Assembly (NCBI GenBank): GCA_032164295.1
Contig: JAJHTX010000003.1
Span: 744,001-808,000 of the forward strand
DNA: 64,000 bases
Direction of reading: 5' to 3'
From: Inonotus obliquus
Taxonomy: Eukaryota; Basidiomycota; Agaricomycetes; Hymenochaetales; Hymenochaetaceae
Part shown: piece by piece, positions 37,008 through 49,950 of the stretch
Layout: each line of letters starts with the position of its first letter
Position numbering within the stretch: the first letter of the stretch is position 1
The notes under the pieces: model-generated
Told to the model about the DNA's origin: nothing
Seen by the model: only the letters and a program-made list of their open reading frames with translations
Databases searched by the model: none
Translations under genes and position numbers: made by a program

Positions 37008-38839
37008 TTACAACTTTGCTGCACTTGAACTACTCGTTAAGTCTAAGTCTTTCAGCATCTGCGCTGCCTCTCTCCATTCGACATCCGGTAGCGCAGTCCA
37101 ATGGATTTCCCACTTCTTGTAGATCTCACGCGTGATCTTTCCAAGCTCAATATCCGAACCAGCACGCGCACGCCCTTCGTCAATGTCCTCGGGAAGCTCG
37201 TTGAATTCGTACAGGAATCCCGAAGAGCGTGACCGCTCCACGACATGGTTCCCAAACGGTCGTCGGACTGCATCGTAGATCTTCAGCACAGAAGCCAGGT
37301 TCGAAATAGTCACGCTAGGGGATGCGAGTAACTTCCCGAGGATGTAAGAGTCCTTTGGAATAATTCATGAATACCTAAACGATAGACAAAGGGGTTGGAA
37401 TACGTACCTCGATTGCCTGACCAGCACCTGCACCCAAGTGCGTCGTCATGGCGTGTGCCTAGGTGGTAACTGATGAATACTCAAGAATCGAAGTCAACAT
37501 TGGAAAGACACCTACAGCATCTCCCAAAATGGCTACCGGGCCATCAACGTATGTCGGTAAACCACGAACATGATTGATGGCCCATCTTGATACCGTATCA
37601 GAGCGCTTGATATTCGAGCAAGGTCCATGAGAGCGATTGAAGCAGACATTTGAATTTACGCACTTTGAGCAGTTGCAAGACCTCGGATTCCCAGCCTGAA
37701 TAGTGATCAAGAATCTCCTGCTTAGGAACATCGGCAACAGCAGGACCATCCAAATTCTTCCCATCACCTCCTAGAACGGTTATGAACACACCAAGGTTGA
37801 CTAACTTGCCTTGCGAGATTGGGTATGAAACTACGTGCTAGGTGGTTTCTTGAGATCCTACTTGTCGTTGAATGCAATGATAGTTGCGAACCTTGTCCTT
37901 TCCGAAGTACTGTCAAAGCTGATTAGCAACAGAACCTGGAATATACATGAGGACGCACTATCATGGGAGTGGTAGCCGCTTGGTGATCTGGTGCCTCATC
38001 CAACAGTTTCTCAGCGTCCACGAGCGCACGATATATATAAGTTCCAGACCAGCTTGCATCGATGAGGCTTTTCAGATGCCTTTTCTGTTCCTCGTCTTCC
38101 GCTGTCCTATCCGCAATCGTCGAGTACATCGTCGCCCGAGTTGCGGACTTGATTCCATCTGCTCCGACTAGCATATCTGCTTCGGCGGAGCTACCATCTT
38201 CAAAGATAAGAGTAACAGACCCTGTATTGGATGTGTACGAGACGAGTCGTTTGTTGAAATGGGCATGAAGCATAGGAGACGGCGGCAGATTGTCCGAAAG
38301 CACCTTCAACATATCTGCGCGATGAAGAGTGATCGACCCATCTGTCAGTTTGTTCATGATTAGAGAGGTGTGCCTTCCGTAGCATGAGACGTAATATTGT
38401 TTTCTCACAAGGTATAATCATCTGATTGAAGTTGAACCCTCCCGTCTCTTGGTCGCTCTTCCTGAAGCAAAACCCAGGTCCTCGCATTTCTTTTAGAATA
38501 ACGCATCTGGGAAGAGCTGCATCGCTTACTGAGTTCATCAACAGGAGGCTGAATCGCCATCCTTCCCAGCGTTAAGTCGAGTCCGAGCTCCTGCATGATG
38601 AACCACGTCCGCTTCCATACTGAGATACCTGCACCGATCTCTGTGAACTGGGGCAAAGCCTCGTAAAGATTGATCTCGATATCTCTGCAGTGTTTACCTA
38701 GGACCACAGCCAAAGAAAGGCCGCCAATACCGCCGCCGCTTGGAATGATTCGTGAGCATTGCTAATAACAGAACACTGGAAAGACGGAAAAGCATACCAG
38801 ATGGCGAGACGGAATCGAGGTCGGGGTAACATCGAGCAT
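37008..38839 (-). CDS. FAD monooxygenase, salicylate-hydroxylase type
   Basis: Nine exons on the minus strand (38839-38798, 38761-38530, 38489-38409, 38341-37959, 37909-37892, 37837-37664, 37605-37516, 37458-37408, 37352-37008) give 471 aa. Motifs: the FAD/NADPH Rossmann GGGIGGLSLAVVL near the N-terminus, the family segment YGSITLHRADML, the DG motif ADMLVGADGIKSATR, and the GD motif AILGDAAHAMTTHLGAGAGQAIED. It is a class A flavoprotein monooxygenase that would hydroxylate an aromatic ring using NAD(P)H and O2. The very short first exon and start are the least certain part. Neighbouring P450s make an oxidative metabolism setting plausible, but no backbone biosynthetic gene is present. Confidence 0.85.
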
Positions 38840-41131
38840 CGAGCTTACGTGCGAGAATGTATACATATATAAGCTGAGAGAATTACTATCTCTGTCAGCA
38901 TCCTCCCGGAGAAGCCATGCAGTATGGATTCAATTGCATAGACAATTGCAATTCACATGGTTTCTAATAATAAATACTATGAACACTGAGCTGCGGTACG
39001 ACAAGACAAGGAAGCAAGATACCCACATACACTCCCAATCAAGAGCACGGAGAAATGATCACAAAAAACTTGTAGTGCCTTCATTGATTGATTTGACGCG
39101 ACAAATCTACAAAACATAAAATAAAGATTAAAACGTATGGGAGTGCATTATGTCACCCAATATAAGTGCAGAGCGTCATGTGTCGACAACTCTGTGGAGG
39201 TCGCACTTTTGAGTTTTTGACCGTGAAATTCCGAGTCTTTGCAATACAATACAAGTAACAAAGTTGTGTTTTTCGGGGGTTTTGATGGGCCATCAAAATG
39301 TTTCAATTTTTCTGGGAAAAACAAATTCTAAAATAATCAAATACAAAACAGGGGCTACTGCGGCACGCTTTCCCTTCGTAAGATGCCACCGCGGACTGCT
39401 AAGTCGAAGAAAGAAAAAAGCCAATGGTTAACCAACCCACCATTAAGGCTACCCCAGCCGGACTTACTCCGCTTAGACAAGCACCTATCATTTGATCCAC
39501 CAGAGACATAAAGCTAGCGGATTCTATCCGCGAAGGCTGCTGGAACTTGCGCTGCGCGCATAAGATCGCTCGCGGAGAAGGACAATACTACAACATCATC
39601 AGTCGCAGTCAAACGAGTGGACTAATCGATTCCAAACGCGTAGACGATGGAATTGGCTACCTGATCTGACTTGTTTACTTGCCTGACGGAATGGATAGCG
39701 ATAAGGATGACATGAACTGCCGATGCACGATCCTTGTGATTGCATACCCCGATGGAATGGAACACGTTCCGTAATATGCTCCCCGAAAGGCAGTAGGAAT
39801 GGTACCAATGCAGTGTCTCGGACCCGAATGCGATAGCGATATCACCGATGCTTCCGTAGAGTTAACTAAGTGCTCGTCTGTTGTATGAAGCATATCGTCT
39901 TGTGTTCCCCAACGGTATGCTGAACAATTCATGACATCGGAATACCATGATAAGCAAACAATCGCCGCGTGAGTTATCTTCGTGACTTCTCTTTCCGGTG
40001 AATGGTTACGTACCAGCATTCCTTATTCCATCACTGATTTCGATTCAAAGGGGCCAAGCAGTAGTAGCGATAACGATACTGAAAAGGGCCTGCGCTGGCG
40101 TGAACTGTTTGCAACGCGATAAATGCGAATTCCCTGCAAGATTTGCATCCACACCAACTACTGTCGGTGGAATACGGTCAAGTTATCAGACCGCATCCAT
40201 TGTATTCGGTAGCCTTGAGTCATACGTAACATCATTGGAATACTAGCAGGAAAACGACGACTCGCAGCAAACAAATGCAAAGGCCGAAGCTGAGGAGGGA
40301 TTTGCTCAAATAAGGCAGCGGGGAACGAACAACGGCTGACAAAGATGATCGACGATCTACCCGGCGGTTTCCGATAAGGTCAGCAATTGGTCCAAGGTGG
40401 CACGCACGCTACAGACGGTTGACCTCAAGCACTTTGGTTGGTCACCAGACATCCGAATCGCCTCTTTGCTATCTTCACTGAATGAAACTACAGACACACT
40501 GCATGCAAATGGGTGTTTTCCGTCACTTCGCAGATATGCAGGCGCGGATGGCGTGTGAGAGGAAATTTTAGTTTTAGCGCTTGTGTTGTTCCTTTCATGT
40601 CAGCGGGGCAATCCATGAAATGTATGGAAAGTTGGCAAGGATGACTGGCATGGTGTACCGATCGACCACGAAGTACGTGAACTCTCCACCTACTATCTGT
40701 GCGCTATTCAGAGGCACCTACTTTCTCCCAGGCGGAGTACAATGAATCCCATTCTGGTGCTAGTGCGGCATTGTCTGTTTGTGCCAGCAAACACGAGCTT
40801 CCAGTTAATATCGCATGCCAGGAGGTCGCAGGCAGGTTGCATCGTGGTTTCTTGTTCCAAGATATCACATATCTTTTGAATTGACCCGAACTTCTCATAA
40901 GTATCTTGTATCGATCCCCCATCTCCTCACTCTGAATAAGTCCCAGCATCAATATGTCTGGCTCCCGACAAATCATATCGTCTGCTCTTGTATCTTCTAA
41001 AGCGAACTTAAATCAGTGAGTCCGCCGGCTTGCCTCAAAGGAGATTACTCACCATCACATGTTGTACAGTTCAGTGACTGTAACGGGTAACCACACAATT
41101 GAAGGTGTTCTGCTGGAGACAGTGTGCTAAA
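38840..41131. other. Repeat-bearing intergenic region
   Basis: No gene was supported. It contains the dispersed repeat copy at 39181-39411 and, at about 40360-40740, a sequence resembling 45385-45760 beyond the NLR. Short frames such as 39998-40246 have no motifs. Confidence 0.5.
39181..39411. repeat. Dispersed repeat, copy A
   Basis: Shares GTGTCGACAACTCTGTGG, a TTTTGATGG-G-CCATCAAAA inverted repeat, CAATTTTT, AGGGGCTRCTG and an ATGCCACC start with 51668-51930. Here the ATG (39382) opens a short basic frame (MPPRTAKSKKEKSQWLTN) with no ubiquitin part. The family is unidentified. Confidence 0.65.
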
Positions 41132-44100
41132 ATGCCATTGATAGGCATCAAAGTCACCTACAAGAAACCTCGAAAAGACTATTTAGTGTCTGTCCGCATC
41201 GAAATAGACGGCGAAGTAGCGAATAAGTCGCGGAAATATGATAAAGATCAGCAGGAGTTCTTTTGGTATCTCAACAAGTAGGTATCCTTCCATGGAAGTG
41301 TCACATTCAACATGACCTGCTGGGATCACAGTCGGTTTTCGCCTGAAATAGAGTTTACTGTCGTTATCCGAGAGCATCATAGGATCAGACGACGAGATCG
41401 ATACGTCAGGACTGTTGTGTCCGTAGCCAACATGATCATGAAGTCGGTATTTGTGATTGACGGTGAGTTGGTGAGCCAGCCATTACCTCGTTCCATGTTG
41501 ACTTTATTTCCCTCAGAACCAGACGGGGAGGCCATATCATTGTGTGTTTGTTGCGAAACCGGCGGCCCAGTGAGTAGCACCCGCACTTCGGCCATACAAT
41601 AGCCTAGTGATTAATCACTTCTAGTTTGTTGAACTGATTCATAAACTCGTCGAGGAGGCACAAGGTCGATTATCAAACATGAGAACTTTTATTGAGCAGC
41701 TTGGAAAGGTGTGCGAGGTTTTGAATATTATCACAGCTGTCTCAGAACCGCTGGGTGACGTACGCTTTTGCATACTTCCATTTTAAACCTCTCATTTAGT
41801 CAAAATTTAGGCGCACCCTGCAGTCAAAGCGGCAGTGAAGGTAGCCAGGCTACTCTACGAGGCAAGTTGTCGATTTATTGGAATAATGAGTAATGTTAGA
41901 TTATAGTTGTAGAAATGCAACACGGTGCAAGAGTGTCATGCGGCTGCAACTGAGCTTATGGATGACATAGCTTCTTTCCTCCCGTTTACGGAGATTCCGA
42001 CTGAACGCTGCAAGAGCACGATGACTATACAGACTTCCGAATCTCTGCTCGGAGCATTTGAGCGAATATCCAGGGCTATAATCGATAGTTCAACTGATTC
42101 GATTCTCGGTAGGAAATCCAGAACTACTGGTTCGTGGTTTGAAACTGATCATTCTGGAACCAGGGTTGCTTTTGAATGATCGACTGACCGAAGTCAACGG
42201 ATATAAGGAGAAGTTACGGAGGTTGAAGGAGACATTTGACTGGTGTGTAAATATGGAAGTATGGAAGACGGCCTTGCTCATAGGTGAGTCCGAGTCTACG
42301 TTGCTCCATCTGGCCTGCTAATTTGCGGGTACATAGAAACGCACACCGCGAACTTGTTCCTCAATCTCCTTCGCCCAGTGCACTCTGCCTTCTTTGACAA
42401 CAACAAAGCATGCTTCGAGGGAAGTAGAAGGGGTACGATCGCAGCCATCGAACAATGGCTTACGTCCGACTCGAAAGTGTTCTGGCTACATGGATCGGAA
42501 GGATGCGGGAAAACGGCGATAGCACATACAATCTCGAAGCTCTTTGAGGAGCGATTCTGTCTTGCTGGATGTTTCTTCTTTGATGGAGGAAACGCGGAAC
42601 GTCGCAACCTCAACAGGGTCATACCTACAATCGCATACCAGCTGGCGAAGCGGTATGGCGAGTACAGCTCTGATGTTCGCGACGTATTAAGAGGGCACCA
42701 TGAGCTAAATATTCACACGAGCCTTGACGACCAATTCAGCATTTTACTGAAAAGACCGCTGGCCGAGCTCTCAAGCGCTTCTTTAGCCAGACGTCGACCT
42801 CCAACACACAACTCCCTCGTCGTTGTCCTGGATGCACTGGAGCAGTGCAGCAATTCGGAGTATTCGCGACGCTTCCTCGCTGGATACGTAAGGCGCATCG
42901 CGGGATTAGTTCCTTGGCTGAAAGTTTTCGTGAGTAGCAGGAAGCTGACGGAGTTCAGCGTACTATCGGGGAGCGACTGTCAGGAGATAGACATAAGCGA
43001 CCCGCTTGTTGACTGCGAGTCTGACATAGCTGCATATGCGAAGTACCGAGCAAATAGTGAAGTACTTCCGGTAGAAAGGAGACTTGCTCAAGCTCATACG
43101 ATACCGCAGATGCACTCGAGGATCCGAGTACTGACGCAGAGGCTAGGAGCACTGGTGATCGGAGACGGAGTTGAAGCGGGAGCTGTTGAAGTCGAGAAGC
43201 TAGGAATGGACGAACTGTTTCACCTTTCGATCCTTGCAATCATGTCTCGATCGGAGTATGGAGAAGATATGTTGTCGATCATCCGCGATGTACTAGCGGT
43301 CGTCGCACTCGTCACCGCGACCGGCGGCAATCCACCGACACGGAACATGCTGCTCCGGCTTTTGAGTCCATTTTGGCCGACGGTCACGTCGGATGCATTA
43401 TCGGGCGTCCTCCATTCTCTCCGGCCAATTCTATCATTCGATGGATCCGAAGTCGAGTTACTATTTCCAGCAGGTCTGCTCCTCCGCCTCCTGCCTGACG
43501 AACGGAGGTCCGGCGCCTTTGCCGTCGACATCGACAAGGTCGGGAATCGAGTGGCCCAACGATGCTTAGATGAGATGGATGCGCAACTTCAATTTGTCAT
43601 CTGTAGACTGGATTCATCCTATCTTCTGAACGATGACGCAGACAATCTCGCTGCCTTGATCAAGTCGCGCATTCCCAAGTCGCTGTACTATGCTTGCCTG
43701 ATATGGATGGATTGTGTTATCAAATCCGGAGATGCCCAAGCCTTCAGCGAAACAGTGTTGAGCTTCCTATGCTCCCCGAAAGCACTAGTCTGGCTTGAGG
43801 TGCTCAGCCTGACCGGCAATCGGGAGGTGTCCAAGGAGATTCTTCTGAAGTGCATTGATTTCTTCAAGGTGGGTATGGTGAATTAAGTTTGAATACCATT
43901 GAACCTTTCTGCGCAGGATTATAATGAGATCTTCAAAGCGGCGAAAGTACTTCACGAAGTTAATTCGATCGCAATAGAGATCAGCAAACCGCACGTATAC
44001 CTCGCCGCACTTGCGTGGTTGTCAGATGATCTGTTTCTCAGTGGTCATATCATGCACTTCGCTTCAAATCGCCCCAAGATCACGTGTGAAATTTCAGCTT

Positions 44101-45176
44101 CTGAAGAAAGAACAGAATGCGTGGATTCTGAAGGTGGGTTTTTCCGCGTGGCGTACTCCACTGACGGTAGTCGAATTGTCTCCGGACACAAGGATGGCAG
44201 GCTGAATATCCGGGATGGACGGACAGGAGTGCTCACTCACGGTCCTCTCAGCGGACATGCATTCCCTATCATATCTGTAGCGTTCTCTCGAGATGGGAGT
44301 AGAATCGTCTCTGGATCTCGTGATGAATTACGGATATGGGATACTTCGAGTGGCAAGCTTGTTGCTGGGCCATTCCAAACAGAGTCATCCGTCATCGCTG
44401 TCGCATTTTCCCCGGACGGAAGCAGGTTCGTCACTGGGGACTACGATTGCCGAATTCGGATATGGGATGCTCAGAAGGGTGACGTCCTCGCCAACTCGTT
44501 AGACCGTCACGAAAATTGGGTTCGGGCTATTGGGTATTCACCGGACGGCAACAGAATAGTAACCGGATCACATGACATGATGTTGCGTATTTGGGATGCA
44601 AACACAGCAGCCTCAATCTGCAATCCTCTAGTCGGTCACAAAGACCCGGTCTATGCTGTTGCATACTCTCCGGATGGCAGCAAGATACTTTCAGGATCTG
44701 AAGATAGAAGCGTGCGAATATGGGATGCACGAACTGGCACACAATTGGGAGAGCCGCTGAAAGGCAATACGGACTCGGTCTGGGACATTGGCTACTCCCG
44801 AGATGGAAGCAGGATTATATCGAGCTCACACAATGGAATACAAATGTGGGACGCGAACAGCGATGCTCCAGTCGGTGTTATACGCCGAGGCGAAAGCCGC
44901 TGGGATATAGAGAGGCAATGCTTCGTGTCCATACCAAGCTGGTGGCCCGGAGACAGAACGCCGAAGATACAATCGCTCCTGCTATCTGCTAATCCGTTGT
45001 ACATCCCCAAAGACGGGTGGATTCGTACATTAGACGGTGGTCTCCTCTTGTGGCTCCCTCTACAACACAGAGGCTGCACATGCCACACGACCCAGGATAG
45101 CACGATCACCAGGGACGAACAAGACGAACGCCTTCTGAACTCTGAGTGGAGGAAGCTCTTCCATGGGAAGGATTAG
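41132..45176 (+). CDS. NLR: NACHT-WD40 STAND protein with possible C2-like N-terminus
   Basis: Nine exons (41132-41277, 41332-41462, 41517-41569, 41625-41759, 41811-41861, 41913-42108, 42164-42283, 42337-43868, 43917-45176) give 1,207 aa. Residues 1-100 form a beta-rich module (GIKVTYKKPRKDYLVSVRI...EIEFTVVIREHHRIRRRDRY) that could be C2-like. A helical region spans about 105-290. The NACHT NTPase has the P-loop GSEGCGKT (about 330-337), Walker B VVVLDALEQC (Asp443) and the sensor segment KVFVSSR. Helical linkers lead to about six to seven WD40 repeats (about 860-1110) with repeated SPDGSRIVSGS...IRIWD. One intron has a GCAAGT donor. Fungal proteins of this design act as ligand-triggered switches in non-self recognition and cell death; that role is inferred. 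Confidence 0.9.
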
Positions 45177-47149
45177 GGAAATACCATGGGTGTTGAAGGG
45201 ACGGAGGAAGAATATTAATAGTTACTTTTGACTTGTATGAATGGTGGCATTCTTGTATGTACGCACCAACGAGTATTGCATTATTGTTACTGTCGAAAAA
45301 ACGACGAAAGGCGTACAGTGAATAGTCAATCGCATACCTCATAGCACTTCCTAGGTCATCCAAGTCATCCAAGTATGATGATGAAGTCGGCAGTTTCCGA
45401 TGAGGTCAGCAATCTGTCCACGTGGTTCCGTCCCACTTCAACCAACGGGCATTGAGCAATGCTCGACATCCATGTTACCTCTTTGCTGTCTTCACTGAAT
45501 GGAAATGCAGACACGGGAGATTACAGACTCTAGACCATCACTTCGCAGGTCTATCAAACCTTATAGTACAGCCTTTCTGCACGAAGCAGATACACGAGGA
45601 GATGGCGAGAAACTTCACAAGGTTAAGTGCCCGTGCAGTTCCTTTTCATATGAGCGGGTTTATGATGTATAACGGTGTACCACACCATTGAACTATCGTG
45701 AAGTAAGCAAATTCACCACTGGCATCTAATGTCTGTGCACTAACTATTGAAAGGCACTGAGTAGAAAGCTTCAACTTTTAATTCACAGCTGCCACGGAAT
45801 ATGTGATATTGCAGTTCTCCTTTATGTGGTCAGCTGAGGGAGGAAATCAATGAAAAAAAGATAATTTATTTTTCGAGTGCACTGACTTCACTTATGTACA
45901 CACTCAACCATAAAAACCTTCAAACCCACTAGTCCCAGTACTAGTGCTTATTGTACACAATTTCTTTACTACTAAGGTTTCCCTTGGCATTCTGCTTATT
46001 ACTGAGATATCAGAGCGCCGGTGAGGCTCTTACGGCGGATGGATGTTGCAAATGAAAGTTTTCAAAGTCGCACAGGTTACTGCAACAAGCGCTTATGTGT
46101 CTGGGAATTGTATGTGATCCTCCTTGTGCCCATTGCCCATCACTGATGAAAACTTCAAGGCGGTGCAGATATCCAGAGACGATATACAGGCGGTGTTGCC
46201 ACATGCAACCATCTAGAAGTCTACATACACATCTCCGCCATTTAGAGGCACTGCAGCTACTTGCTTCCGTGTTTTCCGTTTTGTTTCCAGCCTCGCCAGT
46301 GCGAATTGCGGCAGCAAAGGCATTACCTTCTTGAACTATTGTTTGTTCTAAGCATAACAAAGGTGCTTTTAAATGTCATCCTAGCTTCTGGTGCTTGGTC
46401 TCTCATCACCCATCCCACCTCCGCCTTCTCTGAGCACGCCCCAGCATTGGTATGCCTAACACCAAAGAAACTCTATCGTCTACTGTTGTGTCTGCGCGCA
46501 TGGCGCAGAATATACCCATATTGTTCGAGAGATTTCTGGCGGTCTGTCCAGTCCCTCCCGGGGGAAATGGAAGTACAAGTCTCTGTGCACTAATGTGTAC
46601 TTTTGTGTCGTCACGGAGATTGCGAATTATGTGGGTAGGTAGCTTCTTCGTCGTATTTCTGATCAGCGTGGGATTTGACTACCTAATCAGCCGCTATTGA
46701 TAATGACAATAGGACAGGAGAACCTTTTAAATCGTCCTCACTGGCAACATGACAAGGCCTCATCACGTCTCTGTGCCTATTCCCCATGAGCTTCAGAAAG
46801 CTGTTACGCGAGCTATGCATCGATTAATCCCTCGTAGTTCATAGAGACACATTCCTGTTGAGCAACGCTGAAAAATGGTGGAGGGATCGTTACTCGTTCC
46901 CTTGACTCCAGGGGCTATCGACTACGAGAGAGACTAAAGCCAGGGTGGATACCTTCATTGAAGACGCATTTATGCCTGCTAAGAATACTGCGAGGATGCT
47001 CTCTATAGCTTCGTAAGTAATCGATCTCTGTTTTGACCCCCATCTTCTGATTGTCACGCCAAAGTTACCCCATATCACATATGCTACTCATATTTCAGGC
47101 GACTCGGATGTCATTATTAAGAAGCTTGCTAAGGGAGCCAACTAAAGTC
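45177..47149. other. Intergenic, repeat-like
   Basis: Nothing coding was recognised. At 45385-45760 there is partial similarity to 40360-40740 (shared GTTTCCGAT-AGGTCAGCAA and TTTGCTxTCTTCACTGAAT). Frames at 46095-46593 have no motifs. Confidence 0.45.
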
Positions 47150-48042
47150 AATAGCATGTTTCCTTTCCTCTCAAAAGGACGAAAGAAATCACTGCGTTCC
47201 AATAATCGACACCTTTGATGACGAAACGGATGTTGGAGTCGAGTTTATCATCATGCCGATGTTAAGAGACTTCAACAGTCCTCCATTCTTTACAGTCATC
47301 GAAGTTGCTGGTCTCCTACGGCAGACGCTGGAGGTCCGTGTATCCACTTTGGTTTTGCTCTTGTCGAATCCTCATGTACTTCTGAAGGGTATTGCATTCA
47401 TTCACGAAATGAATGTGGCACATCGGCACGTGATTCTTCCAAGCTAGTAATACGAATGCCTAAATGATTAATCACGACAGGGACTGATCCGACTTGAATA
47501 TCATGCTAGATGGAACACTGCTATTTCCAGACCGGCTTCCACCCAGTTCATCAAGACATGGATCGAACTGGAGGCACCCCACGAAGTTTCGTTGGAGAGC
47601 CGACACACCAGGCATCAAGTACTATTTTACAGATTTTGGTATATCTACGCGATTCGATGATTCAGACAAGAATCGTCTTGTCACTGGTGGCGTCTGTCAA
47701 GCCAATGTACCAGAACTTTCGAATATAGTTCCCTATGATCCATTCGCTGTCAACATCTACCTTCTTGGTGATGTCTATAAGCGACAATTTGTTGAAGCTG
47801 CGTTGCTCGTCATTCCGTTGTGCCTTATTTTGACCATCTTAAGCAGAGCTATTTGAATGTCCACTTTCTCAAACCACTCGTCGAACGAATGTTACAGATC
47901 CAACCTTACGTCCTAATGCCAACGAGTCGCTGGAACTACTGAGTCGGCTCGTCTCAGAGAGACCTGAGTATTATCTGTGCTGGAGGTTGATCGACCTCAG
48001 ATTGGGCCGTGTTTCTCGGGCTCGCATCAACATCAAGTGTCT
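47150..48042 (+). pseudogene. Decayed protein kinase, relative of the 62.8-64.0 kb kinase
   Basis: Recognisable kinase pieces occur in order: CVPIIDTFDDETDVGVEFIIMP, GIAFIHEMNVAHR, SDLNIMLDG, YYFTDFGISTRF, VPELSNIVPYDPFAVNIYLLGDV and a C-terminal WRLIDLRLGR part. In the catalytic loop the codon for Cys in D-C-S-D-L-N is TGA (47485-47487). The same blocks are intact in the minus-strand kinase at 62819-63969. A truncated LINE is inserted near its 3' end; the kinase-like sequence resumes at 49951 for a short distance. Confidence 0.8.
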
Positions 48043-49937
48043 TTTTTTTTTTTAAAAAAAATGTATTTATTACGCGCGTCAGTAATTCTAGTTACAAGTG
48101 CGTGGCAGACAAAATCTACGTGGTGGTGGAAACTCTATGAGTGGTGAAGTAAGAAAAGCAGAGAAAAAGGTAGTAGTATGGTGCTCTAAAGAAAGGACTA
48201 AAGGGCGCGACGCCGGGGAGGTTGGGGGAGTAGAAAGGGTAACAGAAACGAGTGAAGAAATTATGTACTGTAGACTTAGGTAAGCCTAATAAAGTTATTT
48301 ACAAAAATTGCCCGTTTCGGTCAAGTTTGTTTAGGGCCGGTCATAATCATATAAACATACAACTTAGAAGAAAATAAGAGAATAAGGGAAACAGGTAAGA
48401 TAGGAGTGTGGGGGGGTAGTATTATCGGGGGGGAACATTACTGAGTCATAAACAATTAAGAATCTGACCTTGTGAGTTGTCATGCCCATTCCAGAGGTGT
48501 CTCTGCCTCTGGTCCCAGTTCCTCTTGAGCGTAGTTGCGTGCGATCCCCAGGTTAATGTGGTCGTCATGTGTGTCCAGGCCTTCTTCTTCCATCCGCGCG
48601 TATGCCGAGGCTATAGCCTCGGCGGAGGCTCGGTCTGTGATGAAGAAAGGTGTGGTTTCCTTCAGCCAGTCCGCAAGGGGTCCGAGGTTTCTATCCTCGG
48701 CCCATTCGGTGTAGTGTGCAGGCGGGCACGTGGTGGCCGGCCAGTTTAACGTCCTAGCCAGAACCTCGCATCTGCCGAGTATGTGAGTTTGGGATTGTAC
48801 TGGCCACGGGGGGTGGTTGTGCCAGCGACAATGGATGGTAACGCCACGTTGTAGGCGGTACTCCCTGGGGAGTCGCTTGAAAAAGCCGCCAAAAGGGCCT
48901 GCGTTGCATAGTACTTGGGCGACGCGGGCGATGTCCTTTCGGCATCGAGCGAGCTTCAGTAGTTTTCTGGGCTTCCTTGTTACGCTCTGCGTTGTTAGGA
49001 GTGTCGATCACAAAGATCTAGGACGTCGACGAGCACAGGTGAACGAGCTACCACTTAATCACAAGTGACCGTAGTCTGCGACGTAGGTGATAGTACTAAA
49101 TTAGCATGTCTATCTAAAGTACAAGTAATGTACGACTTACCTGCAACGTAGGTGATAGTACTAAAACAAGAGAGTGGGGAATCCCTAGCTCTCTGGTTCA
49201 GCCTTATATACACTTTGGTCGCGGGTAAGTTCTACTCTAAATAGGTGCTGACTAGCAGCAAGTAAATATGAACAAACAAACAACGGGGCCCAACGAGTCA
49301 GCAAGAATGAGTAAAGATAAGTAAGTGTCGTCGGGTTGAACGGAAAGAAGAATAATGAGTCAGCAAGAATGAGTAATAATAGAATGGGAAAAAGAATGAA
49401 AGGGAATGGCGAGATAAAGTTGTTATAGATTGTAATTAGCTAAGCCTGTATGTATTAAGTAAGGAATGTGGTTAAAAGGAGTGTAAATATGCATTGACGA
49501 AAAATAAAAGAAAGGCCGTATAAAGAAAAGGGAAAAGGCATCGTAACATTCCTCGAGGCAGGGCCATTGATGCCGAGGTACTGGGGTCTGTTGTCTGTGG
49601 AGCGGCTGATCTCGCCGTTCCAGGAGGCTAAGAGTTTGTCGACTGCCTTCTCTAATAGAGCAGCGATGGAGGGGAGTTCGCTCATTGGGGGGAGATTCGC
49701 TGCTTCCTTTGCCAACCTGTCTGCCAACTCACTGCCGCTGATGCCCGCGTGTCCTGGGCACCAGTGGAAGTGGATATGCACGGTTGGCAAGGCGTCGAGC
49801 AGGGACTGAGTTCCCTTCATCCATTCCTGGAGTCGGTGCGCGCCTGGCGCACTTTGCCATGTCTCGAGGAGGTTGAGGGCCGGTAGTGAGTCCGAGAGGA
49901 AGTGTATTTCCTTCAGGGGTGTGTCTGAGGTGGGGAG
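48043..49937 (-). mobile_element. 5'-truncated LINE copy
   Basis: Minus-strand copy of the 3' end of the LINE at 52367-60336: it covers the region equivalent to about 59020-60336 (RNase H part, C-terminal Cys/His region and 3' UTR) and ends in a homopolymer tail at 48043-48060. A perfect 13 bp target duplication ACATCAAGTGTCT flanks it (48030-48042 and 49938-49950). The 5' truncation is typical of target-primed reverse transcription. It is itself split by a solo LTR. Confidence 0.92.
48978..49548. mobile_element. Solo LTR inside the truncated LINE
   Basis: 571 bp starting TGTTACG and ending CGTAACA (7 bp inverted termini, TG...CA). A 5 bp target duplication TTCCT lies on each side (48973-48977, 49549-49553). 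Leaving it out makes the LINE sequence continuous with the full copy at about 59390-59420. Two internal short repeats are visible: ACGTAGGTGATAGTACTAAA and GAGTCAGCAAGAATGAGTAA. Confidence 0.93.
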
Positions 49938-49950
49938 ACATCAAGTGTCT

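Noticed and set aside
46095..46700. Overlapping short frames with hydrophobic stretches
   Set aside because: No start context, splice structure or family signature, and the frames conflict with one another.
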